The translations under genes were made by a program, and so were the position numbers. A stretch of DNA of 64,000 nt from Bryum argenteum (lineage: Eukaryota > Streptophyta > Bryopsida > Bryales > Bryaceae): contig CM073324.1 in assembly GCA_037043015.1 (NCBI GenBank), forward strand, positions 17,140,597 to 17,204,596, in the 5' to 3' direction. The notes under the pieces are model-generated. The model had not been told where the DNA came from, made no database searches, and worked only from the letters and a program-made list of their open reading frames with translations. Of the stretch, positions 36,869 to 47,370 are shown piece after piece. How positions within the stretch are numbered: position 1 is the stretch's first letter; every line of letters starts with the position of its first letter.

Positions 36869-37565
36869 TATTATCTCAATAACCTCGATTACATGTTCTC
36901 ATTCTAGAGCTTATACTGAAAATGTTACATACTCATACAGAAAGGTCAAAGGCCAGCACCGTCCTTCAGGGTAAAAAGAAGGTACACTCATATAAATGCA
37001 CATGGCATGGTCGAGATGGAACCCACAAGGAAAGAATATAACCATAAAACAACAGTACCTAAGCCTTTAATGACCTTTTTCCACATCTGAGAAACGGGTC
37101 TGTCAACAAAAGATGACGGCTGTGCTAACAAGTGTCCCCTATTTCCAATACAAGTCACCCATCTTGTTCCAACACTCACATGCAACCAACATGCCTTATC
37201 CTTACGATTTTTCCTTAAAGGACTATTTTACCATTTTTTTGGGGGTGGTACAAGTGCACTCATAAGGTACTCAACAAGGCTTGGATTGTCGTGTAGCCAA
37301 AGACAAATGTTTGGTACTTTAGGTGCCTTATGCCCATGTCCCCTTCCAACACCTTTTGTGTAAGGGAAATCTCGCATGTTTTTATGCGGTGTGAAAACGT
37401 TAGTTAAATTGCGTATGCCGTGGGTATAGTGTGATAAAAGAAAACTATTGTGAGAAATTGGTTGTACAATGTGTTCCATATTTGACTTCTTCTTTACTAT
37501 ACCGAAAGCCCAAAGAATCTAACCACAAGATACAAATGATGTCATTCGTATATGGAACTCTTTAC

Positions 37566-37569
<4 letters not shown>

Positions 37570-37601
<32 letters not shown>

Positions 37602-37650
37602 GGGTGTGGGTCTTGAGGAAGTCATCTTTCTTTTTTTTTTTTCTTTTTTT
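37570..37650. repeat. T31 run followed by G-rich block, then a second T-rich run
   Basis: 31 T (37570-37600), then GGGGTGTGGGTC, then another T-rich run to 37650. The arrangement T-run then G-block repeats the one at 7151-7216. Confidence 0.85.
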
Positions 37651-38638
37651 TGTTATTGATTAAGTTTTTTGGAAATTTGAAATATATTGATTGAGCCATA
37701 GGCTTCAATGAAGACTCTTGAGAGTTTTGCAGATATCAACCATAGTTAATAGAGGGAACGATTTGATACACATCCTACAAAGTTCCCTTTATGAAAGTGG
37801 CTCATCTCTTATTATTCACATACATCTTACTTTGGAACAGACTTTGTGGGTTTGGGACTAAAACATTGTTATCTCTTCTTGCGCAAACAACAATAGGACT
37901 TCGAAATGATTTGCTAGATAAGCATGGGAAAATATTATCTCAAATGTATACCCTTTAATAAGTGGTCAACTTTTTCACTTTAATTTCCAAGTTTTGTGGA
38001 TCTCTTTTTACTTTTACAATATTTTTGGTGACTCTATAAACCCTAATGCCTAAATGGAGGTCAAGAAGTGTCTAAGGTGGTCTTTGGTCAAATGTATTGC
38101 CCAATTTTTACGCCAAGAATCTTGAAATCTTTTGTCAATCTTTAGAAATTTTACTCCTTCTTTATGGAGACCATTTGCACTTCAAAATTCCTCATAATTT
38201 TCGATTGTTCATAACACTCTTGGACTTATAAAGTCAAGTCAAGGAACTGTCATATTTCCTTGCAATTACATGCTCCTATAAATTCTCAAAATCTGCCCAA
38301 AAACAACTAGCTAGAAGAAGCTGTAAAATTTCACCAAAGATTAACCTCGATAAGAGAGTGTAGTGCATTTCGGATCAATTTGACTTTGGTTAGGCTCCCA
38401 GTTACTAAATTTAGATGTATGGGACTCTTTGGAAATTATAGAGTTTTCCCATATCTTTCCAACAAGAGCATTCATGCTTCAAAACTTCTGACAATATAGG
38501 AGATATTCATTCTCAAAGTTTGAAAGCATTACTAGGACATACCAAATTTTGACCAAAAGAGCGTTATATGCTCATTATTCTCACAATCGACCCCATATCA
38601 ATTAAATTGTAGACATTTTTAATATTGAGAAACTACTT

Positions 38639-38702
38639 TTCTCTTTACTCTCTTTCTTCTTCTTTCTTCTTTCTTCTTTTCTTCTCTTCTTCTTCTTTCT
38701 TT

Positions 38703-38736
<34 letters not shown>
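38639..38736. repeat. Long pyrimidine tract (CTT-rich) ending in T33
   Basis: Nearly 100 bases of C and T with CTT/TTC units, one G before a T33 run, then GCAG. Such tracts can adopt triplex structure; here it is most simply a microsatellite. Confidence 0.85.
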
Positions 38737-38738
<2 letters not shown>

Positions 38739-40412
38739 AGACTAGGAAATAAGGCATGTGCAGGCATTTAATTTAAGGTTTTTGAAGTCCTACAAAGGTA
38801 AAAATTATATTGACATGGTTTCTAGTACTCATCTAGAAACAAGAATTTGAAGAGCTCCAAGCCAAATATTCTACTATAATTGGTTTCTTTGCTCACAAAG
38901 TACTCCAAAATTTGTAATGGACCATAAAATGATTGATTGGGCTTTTAGAAGTTTATCCCTAACATCCATGTCTACTATTAGTCTAGCTTTACATTTTTGG
39001 CTAAAGTTTCATAAAGTTTTATAAGTACTCTATTCAAATCTCAAATATACAATCCCATACTAAACTTATCAAATATTATATTAGAAAAAAAAAGCCCAAG
39101 TGGAGGGATCGACATGCACTTATATAAACCATATGGTTTACTCGAAGCGCTACATTGACGACGCCTTTGGGCATCTCGACATGACCGGATGACCATTTGA
39201 CAAACTAACTCAACGTTTACAATTTGTTCTATCCAAAGATTTGTATCACTCGTGTTATCAGTAAAAAGACATGCTAGACGCTTACTTCATCAAAAGCAGC
39301 AATTTCAGCACAACGCATCGTCTCTCTACCAAGTGCAACTAGAAGACTAGAACATGTACCAATACATGCCCTGGTCGTCTTGGCATCCACTACACCAGAA
39401 GAATGCTCTACTTGCATTTGAGTTTTAGAGATATGTTATGCCAGAGAGCTCCCTCGAGGGCTTCCTTTGACTTTGTCGTTCTTTTTACGAGGAGTTGAGA
39501 TGGCGTGGCTTTTGACTTCATCATCAAGTGCTTCGACCTAGTCTCTTATGACATGCACACGGATGTTGTTAAACCTCCTCTTGCTCGAGACGTGGGTGAT
39601 CTGCCTCTTTGTTTACAAGGTCGATTATTCTGGTTTTACACAAAAACTAGATGTGGTGTCCAATGTCAACCCTATTCTATTTAAGCAGTCAATTAAAGAG
39701 CTTGATGGTCTTTTTCTCACACGAACTTTTGTGTGTTGGCACAATCCAAAGAAACCTCAGGTCTTTTTTAGCTAAATCCAAGTTGTCCCTTGAAGCTTCT
39801 TTGAGAAGATTCGCAAGTACATAGCTTCCTTAAGAAGCTATGTGGTTGGTAGAGAGTTAGCAAATTGGTATTTTACCTTTTAGCTTTGGGGGTGGTGCGG
39901 CCCTTTGATGACCATGGTTTTTTGTCCTACAAAAAGTCAAGGGTCTGCTCATTTTTCATTCCACGAAAAGTCAAGGGTTTGCTCATTTAATTAGGGTTAG
40001 TTACTCTCGGGGTTAGACATTCATCCCACCCCCATAGTATATAAGGAGGGTGGAGGGCTGTAGGAAACTCTCTATGTTCTTCTCGTTGTTCTCAATTGAT
40101 GAGCACGTTACTGCAAAACTAGTTTTGAGAATTAGCAATGCAAGATAAGCGCTTTTTAAACACATCCCCTCTTTACTATGTCCTCGCTTCCGCTTTCTCG
40201 TGTTTTTTTTGTTATAGTTCACTGTTCTGCCTCAACCCTTGCGTAGAGTTGTTTCCTACACCTTTCTTACGATTGCTTTTTTGCAAGACTCAGTTTTTTT
40301 CTTTTCTTTTGGCTTGATCATTATATTACTTGATCTTTGACTTCTTGTTAATCGGTTGTGTCTTACCGCACCTTCAAAACCAAAGAAGTAAGATAAATCA
40401 ACCCTTGGGGGA

Positions 40413-40498
40413 CCCTAAACCCTAAAATTAGCCAAAATCCTAAATCCTAGATTAGCCAAAATCCAAAATCCTATATTAGCCAAAATCCTAAACCATAG
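40413..40498 (+). repeat. Telomere-like motif followed by 24-bp x 3 tandem repeat
   Basis: CCCTAAACCCTAAA (40413-40426) is two units of the plant telomere repeat. It is followed by three 24-bp copies starting ATTAGCCAAAATCC at 40427, 40451 and 40475, each itself containing CCTAAA-like ends. Only two perfect telomere units are present, so this is an interstitial remnant at most. Confidence 0.8.
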
Positions 40499-40556
40499 GA
40501 CTTTTTTCGTCACCACCCCAAGCCTTATTGTTTCTAACACACCCTGAACCCTAGTT

Positions 40557-41618
40557 ATGGCGGAATATGGTGGAGATGAACGCCCTACCATTGAGGAGGC
40601 TCTTTCTCATCTTAAGATTGAACATACTTTTTGCACTCCTGAGACTGGTGTCCCTTGTACGCATAGTGTTCATGTTGGTCAAACGTCAGGTTATCACGGT
40701 GAGTCCTCGGTTCCTTCGACCCTATGTCCGCGCCCACGTCTAGACGATGAAGTCCCTCCTGAACTAGTTTTGAAAGACTACATTAGGCCAACGCCCCCTT
40801 ATTTCAAGGATTTTCTTGAAAAGTCTGTGGAGGAAGCTAAGAGAGTTCGTCTTTGAATCTCTAAGCTTACGAAGCAACTAGAAAGTTTTAACGAGCAGCT
40901 TATTGACAATGTGATCCTTCAATCTCTTCGAATAGCTCCCCCCAATTTTCATTTGGCAGGGCCCGAAGAGGATCTTCATTGCAGGCGTCTCTTAATGGAG
41001 CTTACTCCAAGACACTCAAGATTTGTCACAAGGCTTTATTGAAGGACACCATTGTTATACAAAAGTTGCGGATCACGACTGCCGAAGCAGAGGCAGACCG
41101 AGTGTTGATTGTTTTCTATGCCAGACTCAAGGAATTGGTCCAGGAGGTGCGCAATGTTTACCCTCATGGAGCTAATTTAGACCCTAGTTTGATTCACAAG
41201 GAGGAGAAGGTTGCCAAGTTGTGGCAGGCCCAAATCATTTCCTCCTACCATGGGCAAGTCATCGTTGCGCAAATCGATGACGCACACGAAAGGAACGTCA
41301 AGGCTAACACTTTGAAGTAGCGCAAGAGAGCTCAAGAACATGCCATGGAAGATGCCACCATACTTCCATTAGAGCTTAGAGTCGGAAAAATTTGTGCTCA
41401 AGGTGCTCGAGCGGGAGCTCAATAGAAGGAATATTTCCCTGGAGCAATCACAGCAGCAACAGCGGAAGAAGCAGAAGCAGCAACTGCAACAACAACCACA
41501 ATAGCAACCGGAGCAGCAAGAGCGGCAGCAGATGCAAGAGCAGCAGAGGAGGCAACAGGGGAGGCAACAAGTGCCAGATAACAACAATCGATTGAAAAAC
41601 AAATTCACCTTCCAATGA
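40557..41618 (+). pseudogene. Decayed gene for a Gln-rich, coiled-coil-like protein
   Basis: A frame opening at 40557 (MAEYGGDERPTIEEALSHLK) runs 99 codons to a TGA at 40854, continues open beyond it (KLTKQLESFNEQLIDNVILQ, about 40867 on), shifts frame near 40980 (LRITTAEAEADRVLIVFYAR, then KEEKVAKLWQAQIISSYHGQ) and again near 41360, where FVLKVLERELNRRNISLEQ leads into a Gln-rich tail with one stop, ending near 41618. The pieces have protein-like composition and are collinear, so one disrupted coding sequence is likely. It matches no family I know; a retrotransposon gag-like gene is one option. Confidence 0.45.
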
Positions 41619-41717
41619 GTGTCTCCCAAAAATCTGAGATTCATTTAAAGATTTTTAAGCTCCTACCGTCTTCCTAGTAAGACCTTATTTTGTTTATATA
41701 AAGCCTCATTTTCATAA

Positions 41718-41933
41718 GTGAATTTATACCGGATTTGTTGGTCAGACTTTGTTTATCATACTTCAACTCCTGTAAATTTACACCAGATTTGTTGGTTCGG
41801 CTTTGTTTATCATACTTCAACTGAAGTGAATTTATACCGGATCTGTTAGCTCGGCTTTGTTTATCATACTCCAACTTCTGTGTATCTATATCGGATTTGT
41901 TGGTTCGGCTTTGTTTATCATACTTCAACTCCT
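41718..41933 (-). repeat. Tandem repeat, 54 bp x 4, open on the minus strand
   Basis: Four head-to-tail 54-bp units start at 41718, 41772, 41826 and 41880. Being 18 codons long, they keep one minus-strand frame open; it encodes an 18-residue repeat with core KYDKQSRTNKSGIN, inside a 105-codon frame (41674-41991). The units differ by a few substitutions each. No gene context supports translation. Confidence 0.9.
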
Positions 41934-43206
41934 TGACTAGAATATTGGTTGTTAAATACTTATCAAAAAACATTGTGAGTTGAGTTAGCACCTAAATTTC
42001 CTTGTTGTTTTAGGAGCAAGAAGTCTCAAAATTGCCTTCTTAGATCCTATGCGCTCTTGGCCATGTGAATCACTTTTTTTCTCTATGTTTCCAAAAAGGT
42101 CTAAATCTAAATTGCCACCCATTCTAGACTTGAAATCTAAATTTCTAGATGAAAATTTTAATATTAGAATTTGGCTTTGCAAATTTTACCACATACACTT
42201 TGCAGTATAGGAAGCATTGAGTAAAAATCTTGGGAAAATATATTAATTATAACCCCTTCAAATGGGCTCTCGAAGTCCCCAAAACCCATTTTAGAATTTA
42301 AGAATACTTAGGAGTTAATAGAATTTGAGAATTCTATTTCTCTTTTTAAGTTGATGTTTATTACATAAAGCATATTCGATATTTGATTCTTAGCAAAACT
42401 AAAGGTTGTATCAAACTAAACATTAGTGCACTAAAAATATTGATTTTCTAGAATATATTCTACAAAATTAAACCTGTGAAGTAGAGTAAGTTTTATGTTT
42501 TATGCTATACAATTAATCAAAAGTTTTGGATAATATGAACATCTTGAGATATGTGCATCTGGCTGGAGTTGAAAGACTTTCAAACACTCACAAATCAACC
42601 TCCTTATCACTAATTTTTAGCATGCTCGGTTACCTCTCCATTTTCACCAAAAGAAAAAAGAACCATTCATCCGCTTCAAAATCTACCCACCAAGGAATTT
42701 CATTAGCAAAATTAACTGTTCATCCCCATCCAAAAAGCCACATCATGTCCCAAAAGGGCTATTACATACATGTCTACGTTAAATGTTCGTGTTGCATTCT
42801 GATGGTGGAAACAACACTTCACAAAGTATGCACAAGTATGTTTTCCACTTCACCTGATCAACAGTTTAAATTGCAACGAAAGAAGAGTGCTCAAATATGG
42901 CTCAAAATTTAGATTTTCTAATCTATACTATAAGTAAAAGTGTGAGTAATTTTTGTGTATGGGGATAATAAGTGGAAGGATAGTCAAAATGGATTCATAA
43001 CTTTTGAACTCTTATACAATTTGTTATGAATGTTTGAAGATGGACTTGTAGATATTTCTAAAATGGTGCATTAGTTTGACACCCTATATTGTTTGGGAGG
43101 GGTACATGATATTGTCGAAGTTTGAAGCTATTATGTATCTCTGGATTGAGAAGCTTAGCGCTCCATTATTGGTACTGCTCCATTCCTTAGGGTTCAGGGT
43201 TTAAGG
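41934..43206. other. Intergenic, no gene seen
   Basis: AT-rich sequence. A likely degenerate TTAA-family element may span about 41980-42325 (left end near TTAGCACCTAAATTTCC, right end CTTAGGAGTTAA). A 128-codon plus frame at 42526-42912 shows no family motif. The last hundred bases are probably the 3' untranslated region of the kinase gene on the minus strand. Confidence 0.4.
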
Positions 43207-45006
43207 TTACAAGCGGTAGACGGAATTAGGATCACTAGGATCGCCGCCGTGAGGGGATCGATGCTTCTTCGACTTCGACAACCATTTCTTGGACGGAGTC
43301 ACATACTTGGGCGTGACGAAGGAGCTCGTGAAAGTTCCCGACACATTCTGGTTCTGGAGTCCCAGGGATTTGACAGCCTCAGGCTTGGCAGGAAGCTTCG
43401 GCACAGTCTCCTCGTTGTTGAGCATGGCGGCGATCCGGGACATGGACGGTCGTGCCACCACCGAGTCTTGCGTCGCGCAGAGCGCAATGCAAAACACTTT
43501 CTTCACTTGCCCTTCGTCACAGCCACTGTCTCGTAGCCGCTGGTCTAGCATATCCAGTTGCTGCCTCTTGCTCTGGAGCGACCAGGCCTGGCACACGACT
43601 CCCATTGTCACCAACATGCGCATTACGAGAAAAGCAAAGAAAAGAAAGAAAAGGAGCTGATGGCACATACCCAGCTGAGCAGAGTTTGCATCTCGGTGCC
43701 GAGATAGTTGATGTCGGTGTTCTGGCGTCCACTGATGATTTCCAGGCACAGGATGCCGAATGAAAACACGTCTGACTTGGCTGACAACTGCCCTTCCAGA
43801 GCCAACTCCGGAGACATGTAACCCCTGATCAATACATCGATCAAACTATTAGCCGCACGATTCTCGACAGGGGTCGGAAGAGCTACAAGATGTGGGGACT
43901 CACACTGAGATCATGTTGCGGGGCTTGACTTCGCCTTGGTCATTGCGGAAGAGTGCAGCCAGTCCCCAGTCGGCGATCTTGGGCTTCATGATCTTGTCCA
44001 GCATGATGTTTCCAGCTTTGATGTCACCGTGAGCGAAGATGGAGTCCGGCTCTTCGTGCAAGTAGGCAAGACCGTTTGCCACGCCCAACAGTATCTCATA
44101 CCTGCTACGCCATTCGAACCGCTTATTCCGATCTGCATTGACACAGAGAGAATGCACATGAGAAAGTTTGAGTACTCGAAATGCCAGACAGGGACATAGT
44201 CTTTCGAACAATGTGCGTACCGAATAGGATTTGAGCGAGGTTGCCATTAGAAAGATACTCGTAGACAAGCAATCGAGAGCTGGTGTAGCTGCATCCGACG
44301 AGGCGGACAACGTTTCGGTGATGCGCTTCCATCATATTCTTCACGCCTTTCGCGAACTCACGCTTGCCCTGTCGGGAGTTTAAAGGAAGGCGACGCACTG
44401 CCACTTCTGTCCCATCTGGCAGCTCTCCCTGCACAGACCTAGCTATCAGATCTTGTACACGCACAAACATTATACGAGGTTTGATATGATTAATCGATGT
44501 ACCTGGAAGACAGGGCCAAAGCGTCCGTCGCCCACTTTTAGTCTCAGATCGAAGTCATTGGTGGCCTGAGCAATTGTTTCATAAGGGATGACTTTTGCTT
44601 GTTGACCTGATCCGCCTAAAACCTCTGTATCAACTCCAAAGCATGAGAACATTTGAGTTTGTTTCTTTGATTTCGTCGTTCCGCTCAAGAAGAGGAATTG
44701 TGATTACCTGATACTGACGCTTCGTGGAATGGTACTGGTTTTCCCTTCGGTCGATTCTCTCTTTTCACTTTGTAGCAGCGCCAACAGCAGCAAGCGGCGA
44801 TCACGACGACTACTGCACTAAATACTGAGATGACGATGTACAACCACACGAGATTTCTAGCAGTACCTGCCACACAATCTCCATGTTAATCTGTGCACTG
44901 TGCATTGAAAGGATAGTGTGTGTATCCAAGTGCGAATGGAGATATTACTTGCAGGTGGTGATGCTGCTTGCAACAGAGCTCGACGAGGAAGCGATACAAC
45001 GTCCAT
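43207..45006 (-). CDS. Membrane-anchored receptor-like kinase without ectodomain, probable pseudokinase
   Basis: Seven exons, 5' to 3': 45006-44949, 44866-44708, 44624-44503, 44428-44221, 44132-43904, 43824-43671, 43587-43207; one frame, 436 residues. Nineteen residues ([19 protein letters not shown]) precede a membrane segment ([20 protein letters not shown]), a Cys/basic stop and a kinase domain of the plant RLK/Pelle group. The glycine loop reads [10 protein letters not shown]. The beta-3 lysine is replaced (VAVRRL, Arg 125), the alpha-C glutamate position reads KGV instead of the usual NEV, HRD is HGD (Asp 219 kept) and DFG is DWG (Asp 237). [24 protein letters not shown] and [11 protein letters not shown] are normal. 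Upstream exons carrying an ectodomain cannot be excluded, since an acceptor-like CCGCAG precedes the ATG, but none was found. Either a signalling adaptor or a decaying copy. Confidence 0.82.
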
Positions 45007-46595
45007 GATTCTGCGGCAGCAAGCACAATTTAAGCATCAGATTCGTAACTTAGAAATGAATAGTCAGGTGCTTGCGGAAAACCTAAAAATGCAAATGAAG
45101 CTGACGAGGTGATTCGAAGTTTGACAGAGTCCAGGCAATGTGGACAGAATATGCCGAACTTTAGTGGATTATTAAAAACGACGAAGGAGTTAAAGCCATG
45201 TGCGTAGGATCACACTAATCACTCTAAATTTGAAGTTCCAGTATTCATGTACAAGTCAACCCATCTTGTAATCCACAAACCATAGTCTGAGAGTGGCAGT
45301 TAAGTTTCAGAAGATTAACATTGACTAAACAACTGTAACGGAGAACGAGTACAAATCAGAGGGAAGATTGAGCGATTGGTATGATCTTACAAAGATATAG
45401 TCGGTCCGTCTGTTTTCGGAGTAGACTCACGCTGAAATACATGCAAAATCAGCACTTAGGTTTAGGAGAACACCACTTTTGACAGCCTTGACCAATTCAT
45501 TCGCAATATTTCTCAAAAGAGGGATCTAGTTCGGCACAACTACCTGAAATTTTGTCCAACAGCAAAACCCTGGCTCAATGTTAGCCTTGTCCGCGGTCCT
45601 CGAAGAACTGATACACTTGGAGACTAGAATGCCCGTGCTTGCTCGTCTCCAAAATCTGGAACACAAAGTTGAGGGACGGCTACCACCACGACTGGCTGAA
45701 GAACCAGAACCTAAACTGGAAATTGCGGCAGAAACCTACCATTTGCAGTGATCGATGGGGGCAAGAGGTCCATCGGAAGCTAGAAAGGAGCTGCTTACGT
45801 CATCCAGGTGGCTGCTCAGAGCAGATACCTCCTGTCGTGGTATACCTGCAGCGCTTAAGTTCTCCACCAAAGGCGGGAATTGACAAACATGCGCATCCCC
45901 TTCTGCAGCAGCTAGCAAGTTGAGAACAAATCGATGACTGTCTGTCTGTCTAGCCTTTGGGTCCGCCGGCAACCACACCACCGAATGAGTCCTTCGAGGA
46001 TGCGAGAGTTGGCGTGAGAGTAGAAGTAGTTGTTGTACTAGAGTGTACGAGGGGCTGTACCTGGAAGTGTACCGCGTGAAGACGCTATGGCGGTGGCCCA
46101 CCCTCCCGCCTAGCAAAAATGCGACTGCTTCTAACCTTCCGAGGCACAAGTGAGCTGCGGCCGGGCGGAGTTGACAACGGAGATTCTGCACATTAAACTG
46201 CCTGATCCTTGCATTTACTTACCGGACGGAATCTATCGTCGTGATACAGTAGATTCAGTTCCGGATGAGCTGCAGTTTGATTCAACCACGAAAGTAGCGG
46301 GATGCAGAGCAACTTGACCGAAAGTTACTGCAGTTTGAACCTGCATTTGAACAGCACTGTATCGTTTTCTCCACTTTTGAACTCTGAAGTTGGATGTTTG
46401 TAACCTTTTCCGTCAGTGCCGGAATGGCATCGAAAGTAGGTCTACTATTAATAAAATTCGGTGTCTTCATCCTTAACTGATTGCAGAGCTTCACACCAAA
46501 GTCAACTGAAACGCTGTTTCTAAATATCACAAAGGTTGGTGGTATACAAGAATCAACATCTTGATTGATTTGTGTTAGGTCGTACTATGTCTTGA
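45007..46595. other. Region upstream of the kinase-like gene
   Basis: Probably includes the promoter of the minus-strand kinase-like gene. A Ser/Thr-rich minus-strand stretch near 46050-45950 (STTTTSTLTPTLASSKDSFG) and a 151-codon minus frame at 45736-46191 were considered as upstream exons, but no splice chain or ectodomain motif (LRR, malectin, DUF26) supports them. Confidence 0.4.
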
Positions 46596-46863
46596 TTAAC
46601 CCCTAACTCTCCTTGTTGCAAAACGGTCTAAGTCACAAAATTTGACCTTCCTTTAGAATAAGCTCAAAAAATCTCAATCCAAGCATTATTTAAAAGATTC
46701 AACCGTAGGATCTCAAAGTTGACTTGACATTCTTTTCACATACCAAATTTGAACCGTTCATTCTTCCTCATTTGTGAGATTATAATGGTCAAAGTTGGCT
46801 GAGTTTTTCTCCTACAGGAACCTCCAAAACCCGTTTCGGGTTTTAAGGAGACTTAGGGGTTAA
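46596..46863. mobile_element. Short TTAA-flanked inverted-repeat element
   Basis: Begins TTAACCCCTAA (46596-46606) and ends TTAGGGGTTAA (46853-46863), an exact 11-bp inverted pair. The interior contains CCGTAGGATCTC and CTCATTTGTGAGATTATAAT, motifs that recur near 49000-49080 next to another TTAACCCCTAA end (48884). It belongs to the same terminal-sequence family as 14569-15549 and 52251-52492. Confidence 0.65.
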
Positions 46864-46911
46864 TTGTATCATTTTCTTCATGAAAGTATATGTTATGACT
46901 AATTGATACTT

Positions 46912-47359
46912 ACTAAGAGCATTCCCACCCATGATGCCCTGAACTGAAAAAAGGATGAATAGTAGTTCAGTTCAGGGTGGAAATGCCCCACCAACCCGCA
47001 AATCCCCCGAACTGAACTACTATTCATCCTTTATTTCCAGTTCAACCTGCAAATTGCAAGCCTTTTGCAGGGACGTTCGCGAACCTGAAAACAGGAAACG
47101 ACAAATCTGAAATTTCTTCGGAGGTTTTGACGGAGCCTGGTTTTTACCGGCCGGTGTTCGTGCGCGAGATGGAGCACATTTGACGGAGCCTGGTTTTGAC
47201 GGAGCCTGGTTTTTACGAGCATGGTTTCTCACCCACCCTAACCTCAATCATGAGGTCATGGGTGGGGCTCCTCCCCCGCCCTTGAGATTCAGGTGACAGA
47301 ATTCAGGCTTTTCAGTTATGGGTTTCAGGTCAGGGGGGCATCATGGGTGGGCATGCCCT
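46912..47359. mobile_element. Mutator-like MITE with 11-bp target duplication
   Basis: Direct repeats AATTGATACTT (46901-46911) and AATCGATACTT (47360-47370) flank the element, one mismatch in 11. The ends are inverted copies: left AAGAGCATTCCCACCCATGA, right (other strand) AGGGCATGCCCACCCATGAT, both continuing to GATGCCC. A target duplication of 9-11 bp is typical of Mutator-like elements. Inside are a near-perfect hairpin (arms of AAAGGATGAATAGTAGTTCA and its complement, about 46954-47033) and three copies of TTGACGGAGCCTGGTTTT. No coding frame. Confidence 0.8.
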
Positions 47360-47370
47360 AATCGATACTT

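Larger units (their letters stand above)
36869..40412. other. AT-rich intergenic region with homopolymer and pyrimidine tracts
   Basis: No gene is supported. A piece of a dispersed repeat (GAGCATTCATGCTTCAAAAC, then GGAGATATTCATTCTCAAAG) lies at 38465-38560 and recurs near 53790 and 61320. A stretch around 39130-39780 has several short protein-like fragments separated by stops, perhaps a decayed element, but no family motif is visible. Confidence 0.45.

Noticed and set aside
41369..41644. Cys-rich minus-strand frame resembling a secreted Cys-rich peptide
   Set aside because: The Cys runs are the antisense of CAG/GCA-rich coding text of the Gln-rich pseudogene; there is no signal peptide or spacing typical of Cys-rich peptides.
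45736..46191. 151-codon minus-strand frame considered as an ectodomain exon of the kinase-like gene
   Set aside because: No LRR, malectin or DUF26 motif and no splice chain to the exon at 44949-45006.
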